Below, piece by piece: positions 22,301 to 37,100 of a DNA stretch of 64,000 nt. Origin of the DNA: Linepithema humile (lineage: Eukaryota > Arthropoda > Insecta > Hymenoptera > Formicidae); contig NC_090131.1 of assembly GCF_040581485.1 (NCBI RefSeq), positions 18,371,501-18,435,500 on the forward strand. The letters are read 5' to 3'. Positions within the stretch are counted from its first letter, which is position 1. Every line of letters begins with the position of its first letter. A program made the position numbers and the translations under genes. The notes under the pieces are model-generated. The model searched no databases and had not been told where the DNA came from. It worked only from the letters and a program-made list of their open reading frames with translations.

Positions 22301-25300
22301 AACAGTAAGTAATTAAATTTCCACGAATGCCATTCCGCGGGGAGTTTATCTAGAGCGGCTGTAAAAAATTCTGACTTTTAGTTGCTAGCTTTTATCGGGA
22401 GGAGCGACGACGCGAACGAGTCGGCAGATAAATCCACCCGAGCATTTTCCATCCGCGCGCGTCCTTTTCGCGGGTTAATGCGCTTTCCGCAGGACGCGCG
22501 CTGGACGTGCAACGAGGCTCGACGTGTGCGTGTGCCTTCAGAGGCCCACGTCGGTTTGTGCCGACGACAGGAACGGTTATCCGATATCAAATTACCGTAT
22601 GTCGAGCCAAGTTCCTCCGCGACCCAGGATCCGGATCCGTACGCCAATAACTTCATTCCTGCACTGACACAACTTGTGATGTTATAATCTATCCTAGTCG
22701 CCACTGCAATCGGTCTCGCTGTTTCTGATTTTTGCAAATTGAAAAAAATCCTGCGAATTAATCGCTAAGATCAACGCACAACAACATGGCACATTTCGTT
22801 TTTATCAATAGATGACTTATTTTAAAGTAACGTTCACTAAAAATAATTTTGTATAAGATATTTGAAGATATTCGGCGGACAAATAAAAGTATATTTGTAT
22901 TCATCTGCAATAATTTAAAATATCAAATTATATAAATTAATTATTTGTATGAATATAAGTACGTAAGCTAGAGATCTATCTTGGTGATTTCCGGTATAAT
23001 AAGAACTGATTTTCGCGATAACACGACGTTCAAAAGATAAGTCAGCTGTACGCGGTACAGAAGTTGCATAATGTCATAATGATAAGAAACGTAAAAAAAA
23101 GTGAATCGAGTCATCACGGCGTTATCGGCTTTTCTTTTTATTACCGTATACTTGGCGCTCCTACCCCGTCTCTATCGTCATAAACCATCCGTAAATTCTC
23201 CGCATGACCGGCCAGCCGCCGCTCGGCCGCCTAGTGACAAATAGTTAGGCGTTACTCAAGCTGGTTACGGATCCTTCGGCAAACACAGGCGGACAAACGC
23301 TTCCTAATTGTACTGGGAATTGTTTACGCTACGTCGTAGTACCTTCTCACCTTCCTCTGCTCATGGCTATTCTGTGTTTGCCACCCCCCGTTTCTTGCAC
23401 GTCTCTGCCATCTCTTCCGGAAGAATGGACGACGAAGATTTCGTCAGAGTATAGACGTTCGCATAGCGCTTAATTAAGTCGCCGAGGTGACGAGCTTTCA
23501 TTAGGAGATCCGACTTTTTTTCGTAGATCTGAACTCATCCCTCAACGTTACACTCGTCATCGCGGGGATTACTTTCGTCAACACGGAAAACAATTAATCC
23601 GCGTAGCGCAATGAGTCATGTATATTTCGCGACATATCGGATTAATTTTTAACTGTATTGCAGCGACACGTATTTTTCGACATTTTTCGCGATAAAAACC
23701 GTACAGCTATTCGCTATGTATGTATTACCGTGTTCCATTAAGCGCGTAACCAATGTGCTACAACATCCGCTCTTCTAGTGACAAAGTTTTCACTCGCCCA
23801 TTGCGCGTTGTAACGAAAATTATGAATTTAAAAATATCCATAAACTTAAAAAAGATTATTCTAATTTAGTAGTCTATATTAGTGCAATTTCAAAAAAGAT
23901 AGAGCCGAAAAATTTGAATCTATATTTTTACATTTCTCGCTCTTTCTTTCGGAAAATTCTGGACGTATGCCTGGCTTTCAATGACGTTATCTTTGGGCAA
24001 TTGGCGGATTGTACAAATAAAAAGAGTTCCCCGGTAGGATCATTTTGTCAAAGAGCCAAATGCAGCCGCAGAGTGTTATACCAACAATGCAACGTGTCTG
24101 AGCAAATACACAAGCGCTGTTAAATATTTGAACATCCACCATGCGAATGTAAACGGGACCTTGTGTTATGATATGTATCATTAACTCTATATACACGCAC
24201 GCAAATCTGTCGCACAAACCAAACGATTGTATAAAGAGCGATGTCTACGTTACGAATATTTTAAAATCAAGATTTTACGTGTAATATCAAGAGCTCGGTG
24301 AAATTCCCAAGTTTTCTCGCGAACAGAACTCATACGCCGGAAAAGACGCTCGACATATCTGTGAAAAGATACGCGTCGCGCGAATTTGATATTCGGACGT
24401 CGCGACGCGTCTACCATTCTATCTCGTCTCCTGGTACGTCTGGATGTCGTTGTCGCAACAATACATCGATTTACTGCGGTTTTATTACAGCCGTGCCACG
24501 GTTCGCTTTAACGATGTATAAAAGCAGCGATATATAAAACGTATAAAGAAAACATCCAGCATCGGTGCGCGATGCGCGCGCAAGATAATATTCTTTGCTG
24601 TCGAATCGAATCGCGTCGACGGGAATCAGTCTGGAAACGGTTCAGAAAAATGAATTATGATAAACGGAATGAAGAAGTAATAAAATTGGAAAGAGCGCTG
24701 GATTAAAAAAGCAATTAAATAAAGTTAATAAGATTATTTAGAATGTCAATATATATCAACGGTGATCTTTCATATCGCGCACGCGACAGTTATATAATCA
24801 TATCGTATTAATGTGACGTTAATAATTTGTGACAATCTTCATATCATTTCGAGCACGCGTTTCAACGTCAACGCGGGATTATTGCATTCGCAGGATTAAG
24901 CGAGAAATAGAAAGGAAGCCGCTAAACTCGGTACGAACCTCCCGCTAGATAGATCGTAGGACAGGTGTAGCAGCGACCGCTGCTGGTATTTCCGGAGAAA
25001 AAATATCGCTCGTTTTAACACCCCGAGTTCAGCCCCACGAGGCCGATACGAGACGAATTATTGTGCCGCGCCAATCTACGAGGATTACTCGCGCCCACGA
25101 AGGGCCACCGGGACGTCGTTCGACGACTTTACGGCGGCACACGTGCAGTCACACCCCTCTGAAAGCGCATTGATGTCGTTGCACTTTGAGCTTTCTGCGG
25201 ATTAGTCGGCCAGTTGCTGCCGCCGCGCATCGAGATACTATCAAGAATTTCGATTTTAAAAGTTCTCCGCTTCCATAATTCTCACGTTTGAGCGTGTAAT

Positions 25301-28300
25301 ATCGAATAAATATCAAGTTTCCCCATCGGAGATGATAAGTGGTATGATTTTGACATTAAAGAGTTAGAGAGTGTTGATGAAACAAATATAGAAGTAAATA
25401 TCATTTCGCTAGTTTAATAATTAAATTAGAAAAATATTAAAAATAATGCTCCATTTTTAAATTAGAAAACTATCAAATAATATGCTCCATTTTTAATTTT
25501 TATTTAATTTTTTCTCCAATAGAAGTAATATTTTATATGTATTGAATATTAGATATCCTTATTAATGCTTGTTTCCAATAGATTTAAGAAAGTATCCGTT
25601 AATTTTATATTAGAATAAAATTGATTTTTCATCTAATGTTATTCAATTTTTTTATTTATCCTATAAAAGTAGAAAAATTGCATATTTTTTTTATTTGATT
25701 AAAATATTGAACTTTTTTGTTGATTTTATAAAATGTTACACGCATCAATTTTTTATCATTTAATTCGCAACAAAAGTGAAAAAAAAATAAAGGAAAATAT
25801 CATTGGGAAAACAGGCCAAAAACGAATAGAAAATGAGCACATACTCGAATAAATGATGACGCACTATGGATAGAACTAAATTTAATAACGGCAAACCAAT
25901 GATTGGCTCAATGTGCAGAAGTTCCGGCTTGTAATCGGCTCAAACGATTGTTTAACTTTATCGCGCAACTGCTAACGCAAATCCCGTATACGTAGAAACA
26001 CATTGCGTACTTGCGATCAGGATTCCATAAACCAAAACTATCGCGAGCTAATGCCAGATCTCTCTTCGTAATGTATTCTCGACGAATAATGGATTTATGA
26101 CGTACGCGTTAGGCTTGAAATATGCACATTACGGATTAATATCGTTGCCACGAAATTACGCATCTAATGCACAAGACTCTTTATACAATAATTATGGTTT
26201 GACAATTTTCATTTATATATGTAATGAGTTATATAATTTGTAAAAATATAAGTTTAGTATTTTATAATTTTAAACGTATTGCTTTAAAGATATCTTAGCT
26301 AGTTGCTAAAAAATCATATTTGTTAATTTATTTATATAATAATTAAAATTATGATAAAAAAAGTAAAAAAATTAATTAAATTAATACAAATGTAATTGAT
26401 GTAATAAATTATATATAAAATTAAAAATCTGAAAATCCACATGTTTTTTAAAGATTTTTGTACAAGTCGGCATAATTTTTACTATCAGTGATCAATACTA
26501 TTATACATTGATATCATTTATTTTGTTTAATTAACAAGAAAAAGATAATTTGTTATTTGCGTTTTGTTACTCGTCCCGATTTATGATCAACAACTAGATT
26601 AGCTTTATGGAAAAAACAAATTAACACCTTTTTATCTGAATTGGTCTAGAGTGCTTTGTTATCGAGACACTTCACTTGAAGAGATATATATTGGTTTGAT
26701 AGCACGAATATGATGATAACGGCTTTATCGCCGCAAATTTTTTAGGATGAAATTTAGCCCTTCAAGCGAGATGCATTATATACATACATATATATGCTAA
26801 TTTGTGAGCGGTAGCGAATGGCGTTGAGTAATGGAGAAAACTAGTAGCTGTCACTCTGACTCTTATAGCAATGGTCAGTAAGGTACAGAGTTACAATGGA
26901 ACTTTTCTGTTCGTCTAATTGTCCTAACGACTGACCTCCATTGTCCACGTTCCCTTATCTCCCCTCCTCGTACTTTCGACGCTTTGTTCCTCGCCCACTT
27001 TTATATTACAGTTAATACTAATATAGTACCAGTATTATAGCGCTTTTTTTAATAAACTTAATTTACGTGACATAATAAATATTCTATACTCTCATCATTC
27101 ACTTGGTATCAAATGTAATCAATATAAATCCAATTCTCAACTTAAAACTGCATCTGACATTTTAGATAAAATTCAGTGTAATTTCTAATTTAAATGCTTA
27201 ATATGCAAATGTGATTATCTTAGATATGATAAAACAGATATCACATTTTGCATTTTTAAACGTATTTCATAATTTCCCGGAAGTTTCCGAACACTTTTCA
27301 AAATTAATCGCTCGAACAATATGGAATTTGTCCCAATCTGTATTTAGTTAACGTCAGTGAGAGTTCAGTACTCCGCAGTTAGCATCGATTCCCGATCGGC
27401 GGAGCGCTCTGCGGCTCATTAAAACGACTGAAGTCGGCTTTTGCCTCGGATTTCCGAAGCATATACCAGATAATTAATGGTAAACGCATCGTGCGGCGGT
27501 GATAGGCGGACTGTGCGACTGCATCTTGCCACGGTCAAGACAGGTGCCACGGGTATCGAGACAGTACCGCGATCGCGGGGTTTGTGCGTCGAATGAATAA
27601 TGCGAGTGCACTCGCATCCCAACGTTCGATCGTACGTATGTAAGAAAAAAGTAAAATTGTCGGGGTGCTCCACCTCGGTATTATCCGCTCATACGTTCAT
27701 TCGTGCGAGGTATGCGAGACGCGTCGAGTACGCATACACGCGCGTCCGTGTCGAAGACTAAGGAAGAACGAGACGTGAGAGAGCCCATCGTAGGCAATAA
27801 ACTCCCATATGCCGAAACGGAGAGTGAAGCAAAGCTCGCGTTCATTGACCATCGGACTGTTTCCTAGCATCTCCGGTTCCATTCACGACAACAGGACGTG
27901 GTTTGCAGTAAATTAACGTTAGGCGTAGAGCTGCGGTAGCTATGTACGTTTGCGTAGAATATGTACTGCCACAGTCGTATTGATCGTTCATTTAAAACTC
28001 GCTCAGTAAGAGAAACTTTGGATAGGAATAACGTCAAATAAAACATAATTTGCGTTATTTTTGCGAATGATTTGATTAATCTGCAACGTGGTAATATTTC
28101 AGATTTCCGGTTTACGTTTTATCAATATAGGATATAATATATAGGATATAATATATTATACAAATGCTGTATTTGATTTTAAAGGCAATAATAAATAGTT
28201 GCTATTTTTATATAAAAGAAACTAGTTCGTTTGTCGTCGAAATTAGTCGAAACCATTGTTTCTTATAAAAAGAAAGTATATCTGACATACAATTCTAAAT

Positions 28301-30409
28301 CAAAACGTCTTTTTTAAGCTACGTAATTCGAATAGCCGCTTGCACACAATAACATTCTTAAAAGTTTGCTGAAATATCACACTAATTTCTCGTATAATCG
28401 TGTATTCTCTTGGAATTAGCTGCTTTCGGGATTTTTTAAGCAAAAATTAAGTGTCATTTAATCGGATTCCACATATAGCAATCGACGATATTTCATTATA
28501 AACTTTTCTTATTCGAAAGTAGTATAAACTAAAGATGCTTATACACAAACGTATTTAAATTAATGTATTACAAACGTGATTAAATATTTACTTGCAATCA
28601 ATTGGATTGTTCCATCATTTTTTATTAAAATAATTAAATAATCTGTTGTATATTATTTGTATGTACGTAAAATATTTTTGTCAAACAAAATTTGTTTCGA
28701 AAAATTGTTTCGAGACACAAAATCGAGAGTGTAGTTCCTCAGCGAGAATTTCACGGCTGTTACGGCCAATATTCTGTCACCGTGTATCCACCAATTGACT
28801 TAATGATCCGAGTGAATCTATTCTCGATGCAGGACCTAAGTGCATACACGAGGTAACATATTGGATGCTCACACGGTTAACAAGCATCTGAGCAAACAAT
28901 CTCCAACAGCCTTGACAAAGCAGCTGTGACCCTTGCAATTGGTAAGCTTCAGTATTTGGGAAATACGTTGAAAATCACAAAAGATCACAACGTATCGGCT
29001 TCTAATCTTTTTTAATAAAATAATGAAAAACAAAATTCATTAATGTAAAATTATCAATGCCAGAAAACGTTACAACTTATATATATAATATATCGATAAT
29101 AAATCCAAAATTCTCGTATCCCGAATTTTTGACCAATTTCACTTTCTCTGTTATTATGAAAGTATTTTTATTTTTTTTTCAAATTTTTTTGAAAGAATCC
29201 CAAAAATTTATTTATTAATAACTTAAAATTATTTTAGATTTAAAGTTTGACAAATTAATCGGAATATGTTACAAATAAACAGTTTTTAATGTCTTATGTA
29301 AGATTTGGATCTTTTTAGTTACAAAGTTTTGAATTTAAGGTATCAACATATAATTATTTTTTATATTTATTTTATGATAATTAAAAAATACAAAAGTCAA
29401 AGAATTAATATACTATTTTTGTTGTCTTTATAAAGAATTCGATGTTTTTACTGTTAGAAATTTTTAACTTATATGTGTCTAATCTTGCACAAATAAAATA
29501 ATTTTTAATGTAACAATTCAAGTGTTTCCAGTGGTCAGCTATGGTTTCTGAATGTATGAATATTATCGACATTTGGCTATCGGAGATACATTGAATGTAT
29601 AAGTGTGTATATGTACGATAGACACACACTGTACACGATAGGTCACTGCATTAGAATAGAGGTATAGAAGCATTGTAGCTTCTCTCATTTCTATTATGAA
29701 ATTCATATCAAATATCTTATGTAATAATTTTCCATTAATAAGAATCATGATATCTGGAAAGATATCGATCTTGTGATTAAAATTTTGTTCCACGAATTGT
29801 ATTAATTGCAAAGATAGAATGAGATGATTCTGGCAAGAGAAAAGGAAATTTCAGTGATAACATCACTGATAAAAATATTGATTTAGTGTATTGAAAACAC
29901 TTGTGTGTAATCTACCCGATGAATCATACTTCAAAATAGAAAGTGCGTATGATACGTAAGTAATGATTTGAATATTTTCAATTCTATTAAAAATCTAATT
30001 ATAATAATTATCAATTTTATAATAATAAAAAAAATATCAGATACAGTATATGTGTGTGTGTGTGTGTATATTTATCAATATATATAATATACATTCCAAA
30101 AAAAATAACAATAAATTATAATAATTTAACTTTGACTAATTAAATTTTAATTTTATTTTTTTAATGAGTAAAATAATATAAAAATAATACTAAAATTGTA
30201 AAATAAATCAAAACGTGAAAATATACGTATAATCTTATCGATTTATTGTATACGGAATTTATGAGAAATTGTAATAATCAGATTTTATTTTAAACACTGA
30301 TATCATGTTGTTTCAGTATGCAGTGTGACGCGCATTCGTATTGATCAGAATAACTTTTTCGTAGAACGTATCTTTCCAGAACAAGGTTGTACATCAGTAA
30401 AATAATCAT
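19343..30409. other. Intergenic region, no convincing gene
   Basis: This is about 11 kb of single-copy DNA with alternating AT-rich and CpG-rich parts. More CpG-rich parts lie at about 20,760-21,110, 22,380-22,640, 23,160-23,600, 24,290-24,620, 24,930-25,230 and 27,350-27,750. Short open frames exist (for example 20,767-21,132 and 22,378-22,737 on opposite strands), but none has a recognisable domain, signal peptide or splice context, and several overlap on both strands. A short duplicated ATATAATATATAGG stretch lies at 28,125-28,165, and a TG run at 30,051-30,067. The CpG-rich parts may be regulatory or belong to exons I cannot recognise. Confidence 0.5.
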
Positions 30410-30448
30410 GATAAGCCGAGCGATAAGCGATTATTGCGTGTATTTAAG
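30410..30448 (+). promoter_or_regulatory. Promoter of the MBF2-family gene: twin GATA sites and TATA-like box
   Basis: Two GATAAG sites at 30410-30415 and 30422-30427 are followed by TATTTAAG at 30441-30448, about 90 bp before the start codon. The spacing fits transcription starting near 30,470-30,480 and a leader of about 60 bp. GATA factors commonly drive gut, fat-body and secretory-tissue genes in insects; that use here is inference. Confidence 0.4.
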
Positions 30449-30535
30449 CGCCGATCGCCAGCTGTGTTGGCAGAACTCGAGTAGCCTTCCTACAGTGATA
30501 TCGGCGCGCAAATTTTCGAGTGCAAGTAGACCAAA

Positions 30536-30937
30536 ATGTCGGCACAGAAATACATAATCGGTCTGACCTTTTTGGTCGCCGCTCTGTTGGCCATCAACTT
30601 TGTACCCGCAAGTGGTGCTGTTAATTCCTATGCCGCCGCCAACAACAAATCGCACCATCTGATTGTTGGCTACAGGATGCCCGGTGACAGACTCGTGTTA
30701 AGACAGAATATCGTCAAGAATTCTTCCTGGATGCAAATTGTAACTGTCGAGAAGACCTTCAATACCTCTGCTTGGGAACGTATAACTCAACTTCAAGCGT
30801 TAGACCAGAAAACAAATGGCAATGGTGCTTACGCCAGTATCCTACGAGGTGGACCGGCACATAGCAACGTCACCATAAAGTTCAAGAGCCAGAGGGGTCA
30901 TGGTATCAACTTCATCGTTGAGCTTTACGCACGTTAA
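30536..30937 (+). CDS. MBF2-family secreted protein
   Basis: This is an intronless reading frame of 133 residues. The start ATG is preceded by ACCAAA, a good insect context. A signal peptide covers about residues 1-28 (hydrophobic TFLVAALLAINFVPASG). The mature part has the family's signature runs: GDRLVLRQN near 50-58, a KTFN segment, ITQLQALDQKTNGNGAYAS, then GGP..SNVTIKFKSQRGHGINF near the end. There are no cysteines and four N-glycosylation sequons (for example at N37 and N62). The family was named after a silkworm transcription co-factor, but most insect members are small secreted proteins, often annotated as salivary secreted peptides; molecular function is unsettled. Length and order fit the family and nothing suggests damage. 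Confidence 0.9.
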   Translation: MSAQKYIIGLTFLVAALLAINFVPASGAVNSYAAANNKSHHLIVGYRMPGDRLVLRQNIVKNSSWMQIVTVEKTFNTSAWERITQLQALDQKTNGNGAYASILRGGPAHSNVTIKFKSQRGHGINFIVELYAR

Positions 30938-31162
30938 TCAATTTTGATAAGAGCAGCTAACACTACAACACTACCGGTGCGATGATTTCTGGACGCAGTC
31001 AGAATGGAGAAGTAAAACAACTAATTTTAAAGGCAATAACGTCAATTTCATATATATGTTCTGAACTATTTATTTTTACAACACTGTTATTATTGCCGCT
31101 AAAAGAAGACAAGTCATTCTGAATACTCTTCACTGTACTATTGCTGTTATATGTATATCACA

Positions 31163-31168
31163 AATAAA
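31163..31168 (+). terminator. Polyadenylation signal of the MBF2-family gene
   Basis: AATAAA lies 226 bp after the stop codon in an AT-rich tail; it is the first good match on this strand. Confidence 0.45.
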
Positions 31169-34100
31169 TTCAAGAAATTAATGCAATTGTTTATTTTTAT
31201 TTTAAATTCTATTAGATTTATAGCCCCAAATATATGTAGCGCAATATATGTATGTTATTTGCGAAACAAATTAATAAACTAACACGAGCAGTATCTGTGT
31301 TAGTAAATTAACAATACATACGGAAATATCAGACCGATAACATATGGAAAAACCATCATTCATTTTTATAATGCTATGCATTCATCTTTATTAATTAAAT
31401 TCTTTGTGTCATCAGCGGTACTCTCATTATTATGCGATACGAGATAAGAAGAATATGGATGATGATGCGAATACGAGCGTTCGGGAAGGAATTTCAAAGA
31501 AGTGTCGATAATAACGTAATTAGCGACGAGATGAAACGCGACAGCAATCCGGAATAAAAACGGACCGCGAAGAATCCACTCGTGGAATGTCTTTCTTGTA
31601 TGCGCTAATCAAGTACCGCCCGCTTCCTACGAGGCTCCTGATAATTTCCCCTTTTTTTCTTTCCGCCTCTTCGGAGCTCGAGGCGGAATCCTCGCTGGCT
31701 TCAGCCAGAGAGTTCGGGAAGGTCGTCTCCAAAGAACCGTGCGCGGCAACTGCGGCGGGGTACGAGGAAGCGGCGGGGAACATCTTCTATTTCCGAGGCT
31801 TACGTACAAAGTACGTTTTGCGCATGCATGCATGGCGGCACGGAGGAGGAACAACCGACTGGAAAATTGTTGTCGCTTCGTGGCGCATTCTAGCACGAGG
31901 TATCTCGCCGACTAGAAGGAACTTCGAATCGAGTTGAGGACCACTGGAAATTGGTGGCGGTATCTCAAGCTTGCGAACGACCATTTCGTTAACCTACTTA
32001 TTCTACCTCCCCGTTCCAGTCGCGTTGCTCGCGAAGCCACGCTGAAGTACCTAGTTTGTCCGCAGTTTCCGCTTCTGAAAACTATACGCGGAAGGGAGGA
32101 GCGTAATTCGCGGTTCTACGTGGTAGCTCTTCATTGATTACGTTTTAATGGATTTCGCCGGGATGGGCCGATCGGCACGGCGCTCTCGACGATCCTCTGT
32201 TTCCGATGTGTATAAGCGAAGTTATCGGCTACTTCGAATACTTGAATGTATGAAGCATCCCGCCGGCACCGAGTACCGTCACGTTGTCCTAGTTCTGTCA
32301 TAAACGAAGACAGGACCGCCATACGCGAAGGGATTATATTTGTGGACCAGACAGAAGCATATGCAATTTTTATATATAAAATATGTGAAATTGAGGTCGG
32401 GACAAGATCATAATATCAGAGCGTGTTTATCTAGAAAAATATAACGTTTACCATCGAAAATGTTTCACAGAGAAATTAAAAATTGTTTTGTAAAATTATT
32501 TCAATTTTGTAGATCTTAATTAAGTTGAAATATTCTGTTTGCTAATTATGTAGATACAAGTGAATGATATCATTCAATCAGCCACCCAGTCAGATGTTTA
32601 ACGATTATGATGTCATGGAAATAGTGATAAGCGTATTTAAACATATATTTCTGCGCGTTACGTGACGTACGTATTACTATGTTAAAAATTTTCCTATAAG
32701 CAATGTTTGACACATAATAGCATTTAATGAAAATAGATCTTATCGTCAATTCTTTAACGTTAATTAAAAAAAGAATAAAATTTGATATTATAGCACCTAT
32801 AAATATAAACACATTATTGTGTCATACTTATCATTTATGTCAAGACTAACACATCTATTTACGGAATACGAAGTCATGACAGAATCTAATACAAGTTGAA
32901 AAAAATTGAACTAGTTGAAAAAAGTTCCGACACTACAAACTTTTTCTTTTAGTGCGAATCAGATTCTAAACATAGGCGCGAGTCTACCGTAATGTTACAC
33001 AGGCTATTTTAATAAAAAAAATGAGGTCTAAGATGCTATATGCAGACACTCGAGGATGTAAAATCGGATTGTCCTGAGAATTGCGACATGTGCAACGGTG
33101 TATAAGACGGATAATATTATTTCTGTTGTAATGGCATAAAAATAGGAACGCTTATAAACGAGTGTTATATTTGTTCTTTGACGTACATACAAAGTACACG
33201 CATGCTTGTCGATCGATGTGACTCTAGAGCTCCACTTCAAATATTGCTGCATTCTCTTTTGTCGCGACGCAGATCGACTTGTGAGTCATTGTCGCTTGTG
33301 ATATACGTATCTTGTATTTGTATACGCAAGTCGAAAGCACGCGTATATTTTATTTTATTTAAAAAATTTTTATAGATTAAAATGTCCATCTTTAGAAGCA
33401 CAAAATATAAATGCAGTTAAATGCATTGCAAAATTCGATTTGTTATATGTAAATGCTGAAATTACTCAACCGTTGCACTACCGTGCATAATGCTCATCTT
33501 GAAATATGTCAAATACGAATCCTTTCGTGTATATCCTCGACTAAAATATTCCACACGAAGATTCAGAAGAACGCAGTTCGCAACATTTGACCCAAGCCAG
33601 GTCATATATCCGATAAGCGACGGACGTGTCTCTAAAAGTCACACGGACCATGTGGCTTGCCATGGAATTACGTTTTATTTTTCTGTCTGCGCGCCGGCCG
33701 TGATAAGGAGAGTTCGTGCGTCGTAAAACACGCATGCATAAAAAACCCTGACCGCACCTGGCAGCCGACCGTAATGCAAGGGCATAAGGACCGCGATGTG
33801 CAACCCATAAACCTGTCGCGCACGCGTTCGGTTATTGCTTATAAAGTTTCGAGACTGACGAGCACGGACGCATGCGAAAACCGGGATTGGATGGACAACC
33901 CGATGACAGGGATCGGGCGAGAACGAATAAAAGCGTGTTTGCATGAGCATAGCTACAAAAGAGCCGCCCGTCAATCCGAAACCGCAGCGGCCATTATCGG
34001 GCAATTTTAAACGGAACGCCGTAGTTACGACTCGCGAGCGCGTGCTTTAGATTCTACAGTCGTCAAACAACGCAACAACATCCCGCACTGTTCGGCTCTT

Positions 34101-37100
34101 GGAATTCATGCAAACTGAGCGTCGGTATACATGCGACAACAAAGGGATGTGGCAAAACGCGTTTTTGAAAAGTGTACTCCCACGAGCCTACGCGGTTATA
34201 AAAAAATAAAAATACATTGTAAATAGATATACCAAAATACGATCGTAGTTTCTGTTGCGTGTATGTCAATCTATTGCCCTTTGCTTGTCATCTTTATTAT
34301 TCGTGCATGTGAAATCGCTGTATTGCAATACATTCTGTCTTGTTTCAAGATACGGATTTATATATATATTTTTTCTTCATTGTAATTAAGGTAATAATTG
34401 AATTTTGCATTTTAAAACAGTGAGAGATGGATTTCAGTAAGGAGAAGAGATGGAACGTCATAAGTCGGCGGCATATGCTTCAAGAAGGCAATGCATGTGT
34501 AATGCAAGTCAGTCGAATCGCAAGCATTACGCAGCAACTCTTGAACGAAATGGTTCTAATGGATTGACCAACTGACTTGCGTTTTTCGTTTGAAACCTCC
34601 TGCGAGTCATTTGAAATCCCATGTAAAAGCTGATGAGTTTAAAGCGCCGTGCGTGTCAGAGTTAAATGCATTCCGCTGACAAGCCATACGCTCCTTCCTC
34701 CGTCAAATACATTGTTATGCAGCATACAACTTGAATTATTATGAATTCTTGCTATGATTGTCACAATTATTTTTATTACAAAGTATGTAACGAATTTCAA
34801 TATGTCATATATGTATGTACATAAACATCTTAATATGTATTTAATATGTATGAATGTATTTATTAATATAAATAATTTTGAAAATTGCATAGAAAATATT
34901 ATACGACGATTGAAAATTGAAATATAAAAAATAGGTAATTTTGGTTATTGTTTTAGATAATTATTTTGGAATTTCGTATCTTGTAAGCATTCAGGTTGCC
35001 ATTCTATCGGCTCTGGGTCCTTTGATATCAAAGCTACTGATTGGCCACAAATGCAAGATCAGAGTTCGAACGTCGGCATGTGGATCAACCGTGGGTGTCC
35101 TGTGCGGTCAGCTCGTTAACCGGTATGAACTACACATCGACTAAGTAATCTCCGCCTGCTTATATGGAAAGCGCGATTGACTAATACCCTTTGATGCCGG
35201 ATTCCTTAACGCAATGTCTAATTGTATCTAATTGTATCTCAATGCAAATTGGTAATTTCGTGATTCTGTGTATCAAGTGAATTAATTTGATCTATTTTTC
35301 GAAAAAAAGAATGCATTAACTAATCAGAATGTTATAGATTTGATAAACGTGACAGAAACGAACGTATTAGTTTTTTTACTATATTTATATTTTTTAATAA
35401 CCGTGAGAGTTCATAGGAGTACATTTTTCGAAAATGCATTTTTGTTATATCTCTTCATTATCACCAACGTGTACGCCGACACTTTACATAAATTTCAAGA
35501 CAAAATCGATACTAAATAATTTTCCGATGCATTTAAAGTAGTAAATAAAATTGTTTATTTTTACCATACATTTGATTCGTATAGAAATTTATCTTTATAT
35601 GTGCATTGTAAGATAATTGTCGGCGTTTAAATTCAATTCATAGCGACACAGGTGGATAATTCGCCGGCACTATATTTGCCGGGTAATCGCTTAAGATGTC
35701 ACTAAGTACAGTGATTTTTCTTACGTTCGTACTCGCGGCTAGAGATATGTCCGTAGCAGATAAGCGGAAAGATACCGGAAAGAAGAATTAAAAGAAGATC
35801 AGCGTTCCGAGAGTATGCGAATTTTTCAACATCAAACATTCAGAAGGAGCAGGACGGAAAACTAGGGCAACCAGTTTAAAAGCCCAGGGTACTTTAACAC
35901 TCGGGAGTACTACTCAGTCTCGTCTCTGAAAAATCTTTTTATTCTAACCGTACATTTGTATGTACTCATACATATGTACAGAGCGCGGCAGCGGCACAGT
36001 CGCACTTTATTGAGCGAATTTCATTCTCGTTTATAGTTACAACCATCACGAGATACAAGGGAGAGTACCGTAATAATAGAAATCTATAGGGCGCGTATAA
36101 TTTACTATTCTCGGTCGCAAAAGCTAAAGTAGACATTGTATGGTAAAAATCAATCTAAAAATCCATGTGGTTGTTATATCTTTAACTTTATGCTATAAGT
36201 GTATCGCAAAGATAATTAAACAGAATCGTTGTCGGAATAAAATTCTTAATAACGCAATTAAATTATTTTTAAACGTTAAGAGATTATTAAAAAAAAAGTG
36301 TGCTAAAACACGATGAACTGAAATGAGGATCCAAGATATACCAGATACCATTATTTTACAGCATATCTATTTCAACTAAAACTTCAAATTCTAACTTAGG
36401 ATATCTTAAGAATAAAGGGCTCGTATCTTGTACCCGTAACTTTGTCGGCGTAGTGATTTTCTCTTTTATTATTGCCATTATGCTTAAACGATCGTTCTTC
36501 CGGGTAATTTCCACTTTTTCTTATAGTTCATCCTGCACGCGGTATCAACCTACGCCATGCGACATGGAGCCATGAAAATTTTTACTTTCTTCGTGGTAAC
36601 GTGACATTACCGTCGACGCTGAATTGTAACGTACGTTGCGTTCGAGAAAATGGCGTGACATATTGTGCGCGACTTAGGGAAAGGTAAAAGGACGGAAAGT
36701 GGTGGGCGTTTGAGACACGTAGGTAGATGAACTATAAGAGAAGATAATCGTCGTCAAGGGGTATGCGAGGTACACGTCAATAAATATTACCCTGACATTT
36801 GAACAACTTGATTGATTTAAGCAAAAACTGATCAAAAATAGCTGATTCAATCTATTGATAGATGTTTGCATTTATTCGATGAATTGGGATATTTTAATCT
36901 TTATATCATAACTGCTATGTAAATTTTATGAAAACATGAAGAGTAACAAAATATTTTTGGACTATCATAATATCAAATTGTAAAATATGTTAATTAAAAC
37001 GGTATAGTGCCTAAATGAGATTTTTAAGAATACAGCAAAGCATCTGAATAAACTTTTAATAGCAAGTAATTATATTTTTTACTAAAATTTTCTATGTTCT

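Noticed and set aside
31520..32322. Cluster of long frames on both strands
   Set aside because: Stop codons are scarce because of CpG-rich composition; the products are unlike any family and mirror each other.
34505..34579. 10-bp inverted repeat as a microRNA precursor
   Set aside because: The stem is too short and the loop too long, and pairing does not continue inward.
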